In this document: in pieces, positions 1-8,502 of the stretch
How the letters are laid out: each line of letters opens with the position of its first letter
Numbering within the stretch: position 1 is the stretch's first letter
Assembly (NCBI GenBank): GCA_964648215.1
Contig: CAZYMF010000106.1
Location: forward strand, 1 to 16,186
DNA from: CAZYMF01 sp964648215
Lineage (GTDB): Bacteria; Desulfobacterota; Binatia; HRBIN30; JACQVA1
Direction: 5' to 3'
DNA length: 16,186 bases
The notes under the pieces: generated by a model
What the model saw: only the letters and a program-made list of their open reading frames with translations
What the model was told of the DNA's origin: nothing
Databases searched by the model: none
Position numbers and translations under genes: made by a program

Positions 1-21
1 GCTCCCTTCTCCGCGCCCCGG

Positions 22-43
22 AGCCGGGCAATGGGCCTCGGCT
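22..43. other. Weak inverted repeat downstream of the protease gene
   Basis: AGCCG-GGC at 22-29 pairs with GCC (35-37) and CGGCT (39-43) around a 5-nt loop, with one bulged T. It lies about 90 bases past the stop codon of the minus-strand protease gene. There is no T-run on either side, so a Rho-independent terminator is not demonstrated. The rest of 1-135 shows no gene that I can support, only a purine-rich stretch (CTCTTCTCTC on the minus strand) right after the protease stop. Confidence 0.2.
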
Positions 44-135
44 ACGAGCCTCTCCGGAAACAGAGGATGGTCTGTTCTTCGACCTGCCGTTGGAGGCGGA
101 TGCCCGGCGGAGAAGAAAAGAGAGAGAAGAGATCC

Positions 136-1476
136 CTACCCGCGGTTCCCGAGCGGGATGGCCACGTTGTAGACGTAGCGGCCGCGCTGCACGCTGAGCA
201 GCACGCGGCGGGCCAGGCGCACCTCGACCATCTTCTTGCGGAACGCCTTGAGGTCCTTGACGCCGACGCCGCCGAGACCGACGACGTGGTCGCCGGGCTC
301 GATACCGATGCGGGCGGCGTTACTGCCGCGGCGGACGCGGCGCACCGCCACCGCCCCGTCGGCGTCCTCGAGGCGCAGGCCGAGGAGGTCCCAGGCCAGG
401 TCGTCGGCGCGGGCCGTCGGGTATTGCGTCGTGTGGACGGTGATGGTGCGGCTCTTGCCGTCGCGCGAGATGCTCAGCTGCATCTCGCTGTTGGCCGCGT
501 GATCGCGCACGCGTTGGTCGTACTCGTCGGTGGAGTGGAGGTGGTGGCCGTCGATGGCGACGATCACGTCGCCGCGTTCGAGGCCGGCATGGCTGGCCGG
601 GCTGTCCCCCTCGATGCCGTTGACCAGCACGCCGCGGCGAACGTCGAACTGGCGGGCGAGCTCGGGGGTGACGTCCTGCACCAGCGCCCCCACCCACGGT
701 AGCTGCACCTCGCCGTAGCTGATCAGGTCCTGGACGATGCGGCGCGCGCGGTCGACGGGGATGGCGAAGCCGATCCCCTGCGCCTTCTGGTAGATGGCGG
801 TGTTGATGCCGATCAGCTCGCCGCGGATGTTGAGCAGCGGGCCGCCGGAGTTGCCGGGGTTGATCGAGGCGTCGGTCTGAATCAGGTCGAAGTACTTCTG
901 GTTCTCGCTCTGCAGCGTGCGCCCGACGGCGCTGACGACACCGGTGGTGACGGTGTGCGAGAGGCCGAAGGGGTTGCCGATGGCGATCGCCGGCTCGCCG
1001 ATCATGAGGTCGTCGGAGTGTCCCATCTCGACGTAGGGGAGCTTGTCCGGGCTGTCGACCTTGAGCACGGCGAGGTCGGAGTCGGCGTCGGCGCCGACCA
1101 GCTTGGCCTCGAACTCGCGATCGCCGACGAGGGTGACGTGGATGCGGCTGCCCTTCAGGATGACGTGCTGGTTGGTGAGGATGTAGCCGTCGGGCCGGAT
1201 GATCACGCCCGAGCCGAGGCTGCTGCGCGTGTAGCGCTCGGGCCGCGACTCGCCGAAGTCGCGAAAGAACTGGTCGAAGAACGGGTCGCGAAAGCCGCCG
1301 AAGGGGTTCGACCGCTGCTCGATGGTCTGCTCGGTCGAGATGTTCACCACCGCCGGGCTCACCTTCTCCACCGCTTCGACCACCGGCGTGCGGCGCTGCG
1401 CGTCGCTGGCGGCGCTGGCCGTGGTGGCGACGAGGACGACGAGGGCGATGGGCAGCAAGCGTGACACGCGCATCAT
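136..1476 (-). CDS. htrA: HtrA/DegQ-family periplasmic serine endoprotease
   Basis: This is a 446-residue trypsin-like protease that by family knowledge degrades or refolds misfolded envelope proteins. Residues 1-22 look like a signal peptide (MMRVSRLLPIALVVLVATTA, then SA before ASDAQ). The protease domain spans about 30-255 and has a complete catalytic triad: His104 in TNQHVI, Asp134 in DSDLAVLKV and Ser210 in NPGNSGGPLL. Two PDZ domains follow at about 258-345 (GDVIVAIDG) and 362-440 (GIEPGDHVVGL). The length, the two PDZ domains and a short LA-loop region fit DegQ or MucD better than the longer DegP, so the symbol names the family only. I chose the first of two adjacent ATGs (1476 and 1473) because the signal peptide begins there. 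Neither has a clear Shine-Dalgarno sequence, and an in-frame TTG at 1584 would add 36 residues that do not look like protein. It is divergent from speA, with no operon partner in view. Confidence 0.9.
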   Translation of the reverse strand: MMRVSRLLPIALVVLVATTASAASDAQRRTPVVEAVEKVSPAVVNISTEQTIEQRSNPFGGFRDPFFDQFFRDFGESRPERYTRSSLGSGVIIRPDGYILTNQHVILKGSRIHVTLVGDREFEAKLVGADADSDLAVLKVDSPDKLPYVEMGHSDDLMIGEPAIAIGNPFGLSHTVTTGVVSAVGRTLQSENQKYFDLIQTDASINPGNSGGPLLNIRGELIGINTAIYQKAQGIGFAIPVDRARRIVQDLISYGEVQLPWVGALVQDVTPELARQFDVRRGVLVNGIEGDSPASHAGLERGDVIVAIDGHHLHSTDEYDQRVRDHAANSEMQLSISRDGKSRTITVHTTQYPTARADDLAWDLLGLRLEDADGAVAVRRVRRGSNAARIGIEPGDHVVGLGGVGVKDLKAFRKKMVEVRLARRVLLSVQRGRYVYNVAIPLGNRG

Positions 1477-1588
1477 GAGGAACGGGTGCCGGACCCCGGC
1501 GGGCAAGTCAAGGCGCGACCGGCCGCAGAGTCGTTGCGAGAACCCCGGCACCTGGCGGCGCGAGCTGCTCGGCGTGCTCGCCAACGGG

Positions 1589-1616
1589 TTGCGATGAGGT
1601 GCTCAGGCGCTATAGA
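1589..1616 (+). promoter_or_regulatory. Candidate sigma70-type promoter of speA
   Basis: TTGCGA (1589-1594) and TATAGA (1611-1616) are separated by 16 bases. They are placed so that transcription would start about 35 bases before the speA ATG. The -10 box lies inside a perfect inverted repeat, GCTAT-AG-ATAGC (1609-1620), which could also bind a regulator. The speA Shine-Dalgarno AAGGAG is at 1642-1647, 11 bases before the ATG. This was read by eye only. Confidence 0.4.
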
Positions 1617-1658
1617 TAGCGGCTGCACAGCGGCCCCGGAGAAGGAGACCTGACGACG

Positions 1659-3560
1659 ATGCGTGCCTGGACCATTCGCGACAGCCTCGAGCTGTTCAAC
1701 GTCGCCGCCTGGGGCGCGGGGTTCTTCACCGTCAACCCCGCCGGCCACGTCGAGGTGCGTCCGCGGGGAGAGCAGGGGCCGGGGGTCGATCTGCTCGATC
1801 TGGTCTTGGACCTGGAGCAGCGCGGCGTGCGCCCGCCGCTGCTGGTGCGCTTCTCCGACATCCTGGCCAGCCGGGTGCAGGGGCTGTGCGGCACCTTCGG
1901 CAAGGCGATCACGGAGTATGGGTACGGCGGCGGCTATCGCGGCGTCTATCCGATCAAGGTCAACCAGCAGCGCCACGTGGTCGAAGAGATCGTGCAGTAC
2001 GGCGCGGCGCAGGGCGTCGGCCTCGAGGCCGGCAGCAAGCCGGAGCTGCTGATCGCCCTGGCCATTCTCGACACGCCGGGCGCGCTGATCATCTGCAACG
2101 GGTACAAGGACCGCGCCTACATCGAGACCGCGTTGCTCGCCCAGAGGCTCGGGCGCACGCCGATCATCGTCGTCGACCGCTTCCGCGAGGTCGAGCTGAT
2201 CGTCAAGACCGCGCGCGATCTGGGCATCCGCCCGCACATCGGCGTGCGGGCGCGCCTGAGCACCAAGGGCGCGGGCAAGTGGATCGAGTCGACCGGCGAC
2301 CGCTCGAAGTTCGGGCTGACCGCGGTCGAGATCGTCGAGGCGGTCGAGCGGCTCGAGGCCGAGGGCATGCTCGACTGCCTCGAGCTCCTCCACTTCCACA
2401 TCGGCTCGCAGATCACCGCCATCCGCGCCCACAAGGACGCGCTGCGCGAGGCCAGCCGCGTGTTCGTCGGCCTGCACCAGATGGGAGCGCGACCGCGCTA
2501 CATCGACGTCGGCGGCGGCCTCGGCGTCGACTACGACGGCTCGCAGACCAACTTCCACTCGTCGATGAACTACTCGGTGCAGGAGTACGCCAACGACGTG
2601 GTCGCCTCGATCCAGGAGGCCTGCGACAAGGAGGGGGTGCCGCACCCCGACATCGTCACCGAGGCCGGCCGGGCGATGGTGGCGCACCACTCGGTGCTCA
2701 TCTTCGACGTGCTCGGCGTGCACGAGATGCTGACCGGAAAGCCGCCCGAGCCCGTCTGCGACAAGGATCCCAAGGTGGTGCAGGATCTCGCCGAGGTCTG
2801 GGCGGGCATCTCGCAGAAGAACGTGCAGGAGGCTTACCATGACTGCCTCCAGCTCAAGGAGGAGGCCTCGACGCTGTTCTCGCTCGGCTATCTCGACCTG
2901 CGCGGGCGCGCCCGAGTCGAGCGCCTGTTCTGGGACTGCTGCGAGAAGATCCTGCACATCGTGCGCGAGCTGCCCTACGTGCCCGACGACCTCGAGCCGC
3001 TGGAGAAGGGGCTCGCCGACATCTACTACGGCAACTTTTCGGTGTTCCAGTCGGCCCCGGACCACTGGGCGGTCAACCAGCTCTTCCCGGTGCTGCCGAT
3101 CCATCGCCTGGAGGAGAGGCCGACGCGGCGCGGCGTGTTCGCCGACCTCACCTGCGACAGCGACGGCAAGATCGACAAGTTCATCGATCAGCGCGACGTC
3201 AAGGACGTGCTCGAGCTGCATCCCTGGAACGGCCAACCCTACTACATCGGCGTGTTCCTCGTCGGCGCCTACCAGGAGATCCTCGGCGACCTGCACAACC
3301 TGTTCGGCGACACCGACGCCGTGCACGTGCGCCTGGGGTCGGACGGGCGCTACGAGGTCGAGCACGTCGTCGAGGGCGACGCGGTGCTCGACGTGCTGCG
3401 CTACGTGCAGTACGACAAGGGGACGCTGGTGGAGAAGGTCCGCCGCACCATCGAGGACTCGATGCGCGCCGGCCAGATCAGCCTCGAGGAGTCGGCGCGC
3501 CTACGCCGCTACTACGAGCAGGGGCTGCAGGAGTACACCTACCTGGCGCGGGACGAATGA
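1659..3560 (+). CDS. speA: Biosynthetic arginine decarboxylase (SpeA)
   Basis: A 633-residue PLP enzyme of the alanine-racemase fold that converts arginine to agmatine and CO2, the first step of the agmatine route to putrescine and spermidine. The PLP lysine is Lys100 in YPIKVNQQ. HFHIGSQ (245-251), the glycine-rich phosphate loop IDVGGGLGVDYDGS (282-295) and EAGR (335-338) complete the barrel. The C-terminal beta domain carries VLPIHRLEE and the catalytic Cys499 in DLTCDSDGKID, and the protein ends with a helical tail. Length matches the SpeA family (about 630-660). The ATG at 1659 has AAGGAG 11 bases upstream, and family similarity begins almost immediately after it (WTIRDSLELFNV). No agmatinase or agmatine deiminase gene is nearby. 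The gene stands alone, divergent from the protease gene and convergent with the mutase gene 58 bases away. Confidence 0.97.
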   Translation: MRAWTIRDSLELFNVAAWGAGFFTVNPAGHVEVRPRGEQGPGVDLLDLVLDLEQRGVRPPLLVRFSDILASRVQGLCGTFGKAITEYGYGGGYRGVYPIKVNQQRHVVEEIVQYGAAQGVGLEAGSKPELLIALAILDTPGALIICNGYKDRAYIETALLAQRLGRTPIIVVDRFREVELIVKTARDLGIRPHIGVRARLSTKGAGKWIESTGDRSKFGLTAVEIVEAVERLEAEGMLDCLELLHFHIGSQITAIRAHKDALREASRVFVGLHQMGARPRYIDVGGGLGVDYDGSQTNFHSSMNYSVQEYANDVVASIQEACDKEGVPHPDIVTEAGRAMVAHHSVLIFDVLGVHEMLTGKPPEPVCDKDPKVVQDLAEVWAGISQKNVQEAYHDCLQLKEEASTLFSLGYLDLRGRARVERLFWDCCEKILHIVRELPYVPDDLEPLEKGLADIYYGNFSVFQSAPDHWAVNQLFPVLPIHRLEERPTRRGVFADLTCDSDGKIDKFIDQRDVKDVLELHPWNGQPYYIGVFLVGAYQEILGDLHNLFGDTDAVHVRLGSDGRYEVEHVVEGDAVLDVLRYVQYDKGTLVEKVRRTIEDSMRAGQISLEESARLRRYYEQGLQEYTYLARDE

Positions 3561-3583
3561 GCTTCGATTTCCCTTTGTCCGGC

Positions 3584-3611
3584 TTTGACCTTGCGACTGT
3601 GACCTTGCACC
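3584..3611. repeat. Short degenerate 7-bp / 14-bp tandem repeat
   Basis: Four consecutive heptamers read TTTGACC, TTGCGAC, TGTGACC and TTGCACC. The 9-mer TGACCTTGC therefore occurs at 3586-3594 and again at 3600-3608, a 14-base period. The repeat fills half of the 58-bp gap between the convergent speA and mutase genes. No hairpin terminator is apparent in this gap. Confidence 0.45.
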
Positions 3612-3618
3612 TCGTGCT

Positions 3619-5283
<1,665 letters not shown>

Positions 5284-5353
5284 CGGGAAACCTCGTCTGT
5301 CGGGCTATCTCGGATCATCGTGGCCGCTTGGCGGCGCGAACACAAGGGCGGCG

Positions 5354-5370
5354 CGGGCGGGTAGCGCCCG
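5354..5370. repeat. Small perfect hairpin
   Basis: CGGGCG (5354-5359) and CGCCCG (5365-5370) form a 6-bp stem around the loop GGTAG. It lies about 70 bases upstream of the mutase start, probably in its leader if the gene has its own promoter. Confidence 0.4.
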
Positions 5371-5380
5371 GATCCAATGA

Positions 5381-5409
5381 GAAACAGGAAACGGCCGGTT
5401 CCCTGTTTC
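5381..5409. repeat. Imperfect hairpin (8 + 3 bp stem)
   Basis: GAAACAGG (5381-5388) pairs with CCTGTTTC (5402-5409). After one mismatch, AAC pairs with GTT, closing on a GGCC-type loop. No T-run follows on either strand, so it is not a standard Rho-independent terminator. It could still stop or stabilise the carboxylase message, or be a regulator site upstream of the mutase. Confidence 0.5.
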
Positions 5410-5421
5410 GAATATCGGCTG

Positions 5422-5434
5422 GGCGAGCCTCGCC
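5422..5434. repeat. Perfect 13-bp palindrome
   Basis: GGCGAG-C-CTCGCC is a perfect inverted repeat with a single central base. It lies between the 5381-5409 hairpin and the REP-like pair. It is a possible operator, with no further evidence. Confidence 0.35.
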
Positions 5435-5469
5435 ATGCCACAACCAACGCGGTGGCATTCCGGCCTTTT

Positions 5470-5578
5470 GTCATTCCCGCAGTCTTCTGGCGGGAATCCA
5501 TGCGTACGACGTGCTGCGCAGAACGCTGTCGCGGCCATCTCTACGAATGGATCCCGGCCTGAAGATTGCCGGGATGAC
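5470..5578. repeat. REP/BIME-like pair of inverted hairpins
   Basis: The left arm is 5470-5501 (begins GTCATTCCCGC, ends GGCGGGAATCCAT) and the right arm is 5547-5578 (begins ATGGATCCCGGC, ends GCCGGGATGAC). They are inverted copies identical at 26 of 32 positions. Each arm also folds on itself: ATTCCCGC with GCGGGAAT on the left, ATCCCGGC with GCCGGGAT on the right. The arms differ mostly by paired changes that keep each hairpin intact. GTCATTCCCGC...GGAATCCAT sequences resemble the dispersed extragenic palindromes of many Gram-negative genomes. The element starts about 100 bases past the stop of the minus-strand biotin carboxylase gene, a usual place for such elements. No transposase lies nearby. 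Confidence 0.8.
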
Positions 5579-5679
5579 GGGCGATGATGTCAGCGGCCTC
5601 ATCACCACCGTTTCTTGTCCGTGTTCCTCATTGGCTCTTCCGAAACCGCCGTGCCGGGCGGCCCGAACCGGCGCTCGGC

Positions 5680-8502
5680 TCAGAGCAACCGCTCCAGATA
5701 CGCGTCGGTATTCTCGCGGATGCGGCGCAGCCTCGAGGCGGGATCTTCCTCGACGATCCGTTCGTCCGGGGTGACCTTGAACAGGGGTTGTCCCTTGCGC
5801 ACCACCACGCCGCCCTCGGGCACGAGGATCTCGTCGATGGTACCCGAGAACGTCGCGTGCACCTTGTTGAACATCTTCATCACCTCGATGATGTACAGCG
5901 GATCGCCGCGCTCGAAGTGGGCTCCCCGGGTGACGAACGCCGGCATCCCCGGCGACTCTTGCGCGAAGTACGTTCCGCCCATCGCCGCGACGATCTCGTC
6001 GGCTCGGGTGGCGGGCGGCGGCACGAGCACCTTGCGCATCGCCTCTTGGTGCGCCGGATCGTGCAGCCGCTCCGGGATGTCGATGCCGAGCTCGTCGTTC
6101 ACCCGGAGCTCGTAGAAGCCGACGCGGGCGGCGATCATCGGCAGCACGGCGAGGATCTCCAGCCCGAGCTGGTGGCCGCGGTGCGCGGCGCACACCTGCG
6201 CCCAGCCGGCGGCGTCGAAGCCGAAGCACGGCGTGTCGGCTTCCAGCGCGGCGCTCAGCTCGGCCCAGGCGGTGCCGTCGGGCACGCGCTCGGCGAGCCG
6301 GGCGTAGAAAGCCAAGGCGGTGTCGATCAGGCGCTGGTCGTGATCCCAGATCCGGTGGGCCGCGGGCTCGCCCGGCTGATCGTCGAGGTGGAGCAGGTGA
6401 TAGGTCTCGGCCAGGATCTCCACCGGGTTGCGGCGCCACGCCACGCGATCGCCGGCGAGCTCGAAGTCGGACCGGTGCTGGCTCAGCCACGCCGACAGGA
6501 AGTGGGGCTCGTCGATGAGCATGGCGAGCGGGCGCTCGAGCAAGGTCTCCTTCAGCTCGATGACCTGACGCGTGGCCGCCACGGCGCGCTCTCCGGCCCG
6601 GGTTGCGGCCGCCGTCTGGTGACGGGCGATCTGCTGAAAGGCGTAGTCGAAGTCGATCGCCTGCGCCTCGCGGGCGAGCTCGCCGACCAGCGCGAGATAG
6701 GGAACGACGAACTTGGTCGTCGGCTTGCTCCAGACGTCGCGGCCGAGGAACCACGTGGCGACGCCGAAGAGGAACTCGCGGTTGGTCGTCAGGTCGATGC
6801 CGCGCAGCGTGGTGCGGCGCAGGGTCTCGCTGGCGCGCGCGAAGCTCTGCTGCCGGTCGTCGCCGGTGGCGAGCAGCAGGGCGACGTTGGAGTCGTAGGC
6901 GCCGGCCAGGCGGTAGCGCATGAAGAGCCCGGTGTCGGGGTTCTTGATCGAGATGCCCTGGTCGTCGCGGATCTCGCCGTCGACCGGGTCGGACCACGAG
7001 ATGATGACGCCGCCGGCGGCGGGGTTGAGCGCCCGGTCCGTGGCGTTGAGGCGAAGCTCGACGGCGGCGCCGTCGCGCCGCACCCGCGCCGGCCGCGGCA
7101 GGCGCTGCTTGTGCCGCGCGACCAGCGCCATGCACTCGACCAGGGACTCGACGTCGAAGAAGTCGTTCGGATCCTCGGGGTTGCTGAAGCGCAGGGCGTA
7201 GCACAGCTCGGAGACCCGGTGCTCGACCTGGATGCGGGTGTTCACTTCCATGAAGTAGTGGCGGTCCCCCTCGACGATGCACTCGAAGGTCGACACCGAG
7301 TCGAGCTTGACGGCGGCGCCGAAGCGCTCGGCCTGCGTCTCCATGCGCTCGAGCACGCCGCGGTCGGACTCCAGCACGCGCGCGTGGGCCTCGTCGCCGC
7401 GCGCCTGCGCCGCGGCGATGGCGGCGGCCAGACCCTCGCGCGTGATCGAGACCTCGACCAGCTTCTGCTCGTGCATCTGCAACGAGCAGTCGCGGCCGCC
7501 AAGGGCGATGCACCAGTCGCCGTTGCCGACGATCTGAATCTCGTTGTGGCGCGTCTGCTCGACGTTGAGCTCGATCAGCATGTTCTTGTCGTCGCCCACG
7601 CCCGTCGCCTTGACCTCGTTGAGCACCTCGCGCACCAGCCCGGGCACCGCGTCGGCGTCGGCGAAGATGCGCTGCCCCTTGCCGCCGCCGCCGCCGATCG
7701 CCTTGAGGCGGAAGCGCCGGCCGGGGTGTTGCGCCAGCAGCGCCTCGGCCTCGCGGCGGATCTGCTCGGCCAGCTCGTCGATGGTGAAGAGGTCGAGGTG
7801 CTTGGCGTAGGCGGCGTCGAGGACCCGGTCGGCGAGCTCTTCGAGGGGGACGTCGTCGCGGGACAGCGCCGCGACCTTGAGCCGCTTCTCCTTGGCCAGG
7901 GAGGCCAGGGCGGCGCGGTCGGGGTACTTGGCGAGCAACGTGCGGGCGGTGACGTTGTTCACCCCGGGGGTCACCGAGACGCCGTTGGCGATGGCGGTGC
8001 GCTTGGCCTCGTCCTTGGCCCCGGCGGCCTCCTGCGTGTGCGAGCCCGGACCGACGAAGGTCAGCCCCGCCTGCTCGAGGGTGCGGACGAAGGAGGCGTC
8101 CTCGGCCATGAAGCCGTAGCCGGCGAAGACGTACTGGTACCCGTGCGCGCGGCAGATCTGGATGATCTGCTCGATGCGCTGCACCCGCTCCTCCTTGGTG
8201 GCGCCGGTGTAGTCGGGGATCGGATGGACGTGCTGCGGGTCCATCAGCCGAAGCTCGGGCGAGAGGGCGCGCGGAAAGACGATGCTGTCGCGCTCCGAGA
8301 GCAGGATGCCGACGTTGGTCATGCCCATCTCGCGGAACGTGTCGAGGGCTTCCTTGCGGATGGGCCCGCGACAGACGATCAGCACGCCCATGTCGTCGCA
8401 GGCGAAGCCGCGCACCCACGCCGACGGCGCTTGGCCGAGCCGGCGGTCGCGGTGCACGAGGGGGTTGTCGGCGGTCGGGTCGGTCGACGGCGCGGTCGGC
8501 AT
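5680..8502 (-). CDS. Acyl-CoA carboxylase biotin carboxylase / biotin carrier fusion (probable propionyl- or acetyl-CoA carboxylase)
   Basis: A 940-residue protein that would carboxylate its own biotin using ATP and bicarbonate, for transfer by the partner carboxyltransferase encoded just upstream. The biotin carboxylase N-domain is about 37-150 (MGVLIVCRGPIRKEAL). The ATP-grasp part is about 150-440, with the glycine loop IGGGGGKGQR (269-278) and the catalytic segment EVNTRIQVEH (419-428). The carboxylase C-domain follows to about 535. A long, mostly helical region of roughly 300 residues (540-835) has no motif I can name. The biotinyl domain (840-912) carries Lys876 in EVMKM, the biotin site. 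The usual MKM motif has Ala before it, here Val. Single biotin carboxylases are about 450 residues and PccA-type fusions about 600-700, so this is a long variant. The ATG overlaps the upstream stop by one base (TGATG), which implies translational coupling. The substrate is inferred from the neighbouring mutase. Confidence 0.88.
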   Translation of the reverse strand: MPTAPSTDPTADNPLVHRDRRLGQAPSAWVRGFACDDMGVLIVCRGPIRKEALDTFREMGMTNVGILLSERDSIVFPRALSPELRLMDPQHVHPIPDYTGATKEERVQRIEQIIQICRAHGYQYVFAGYGFMAEDASFVRTLEQAGLTFVGPGSHTQEAAGAKDEAKRTAIANGVSVTPGVNNVTARTLLAKYPDRAALASLAKEKRLKVAALSRDDVPLEELADRVLDAAYAKHLDLFTIDELAEQIRREAEALLAQHPGRRFRLKAIGGGGGKGQRIFADADAVPGLVREVLNEVKATGVGDDKNMLIELNVEQTRHNEIQIVGNGDWCIALGGRDCSLQMHEQKLVEVSITREGLAAAIAAAQARGDEAHARVLESDRGVLERMETQAERFGAAVKLDSVSTFECIVEGDRHYFMEVNTRIQVEHRVSELCYALRFSNPEDPNDFFDVESLVECMALVARHKQRLPRPARVRRDGAAVELRLNATDRALNPAAGGVIISWSDPVDGEIRDDQGISIKNPDTGLFMRYRLAGAYDSNVALLLATGDDRQQSFARASETLRRTTLRGIDLTTNREFLFGVATWFLGRDVWSKPTTKFVVPYLALVGELAREAQAIDFDYAFQQIARHQTAAATRAGERAVAATRQVIELKETLLERPLAMLIDEPHFLSAWLSQHRSDFELAGDRVAWRRNPVEILAETYHLLHLDDQPGEPAAHRIWDHDQRLIDTALAFYARLAERVPDGTAWAELSAALEADTPCFGFDAAGWAQVCAAHRGHQLGLEILAVLPMIAARVGFYELRVNDELGIDIPERLHDPAHQEAMRKVLVPPPATRADEIVAAMGGTYFAQESPGMPAFVTRGAHFERGDPLYIIEVMKMFNKVHATFSGTIDEILVPEGGVVVRKGQPLFKVTPDERIVEEDPASRLRRIRENTDAYLERLL

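Larger units (their letters stand above)
5284..5679. other. Gene-free 396-bp interval rich in inverted repeats
   Basis: This gap separates the biotin carboxylase gene from the mutase gene, both on the minus strand. It holds four inverted repeats (5354-5370, 5381-5409, 5422-5434 and the pair at 5470-5578). Short open frames crossing it are low complexity or run through the repeats and are not supported as genes. I see no convincing -35/-10 pair for the mutase gene, although its promoter, if separate, should lie between 5284 and about 5470. Confidence 0.6.

Noticed and set aside
31..702. 223-codon plus-strand open frame opposite the protease gene
   Set aside because: It is a shadow of the PDZ-domain region of the minus-strand protease, with no recognisable features.
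1473..3365. 630-codon minus-strand open frame opposite speA
   Set aside because: It is a shadow of speA caused by high third-position GC. The sequence is low complexity (Asp/Val/Leu/His rich) with no family motif, while the plus strand encodes a complete SpeA.
5381..5409. Rho-independent terminator for the carboxylase operon
   Set aside because: The stem is plausible but neither strand has a T-run after it, so I list it as a hairpin only.
5305..5538. Small minus-strand open frame (77 codons) across the REP-like left arm
   Set aside because: Its peptide (GFPPEDCGNDK) is simply the translated repeat arm, a known source of false hypothetical proteins.
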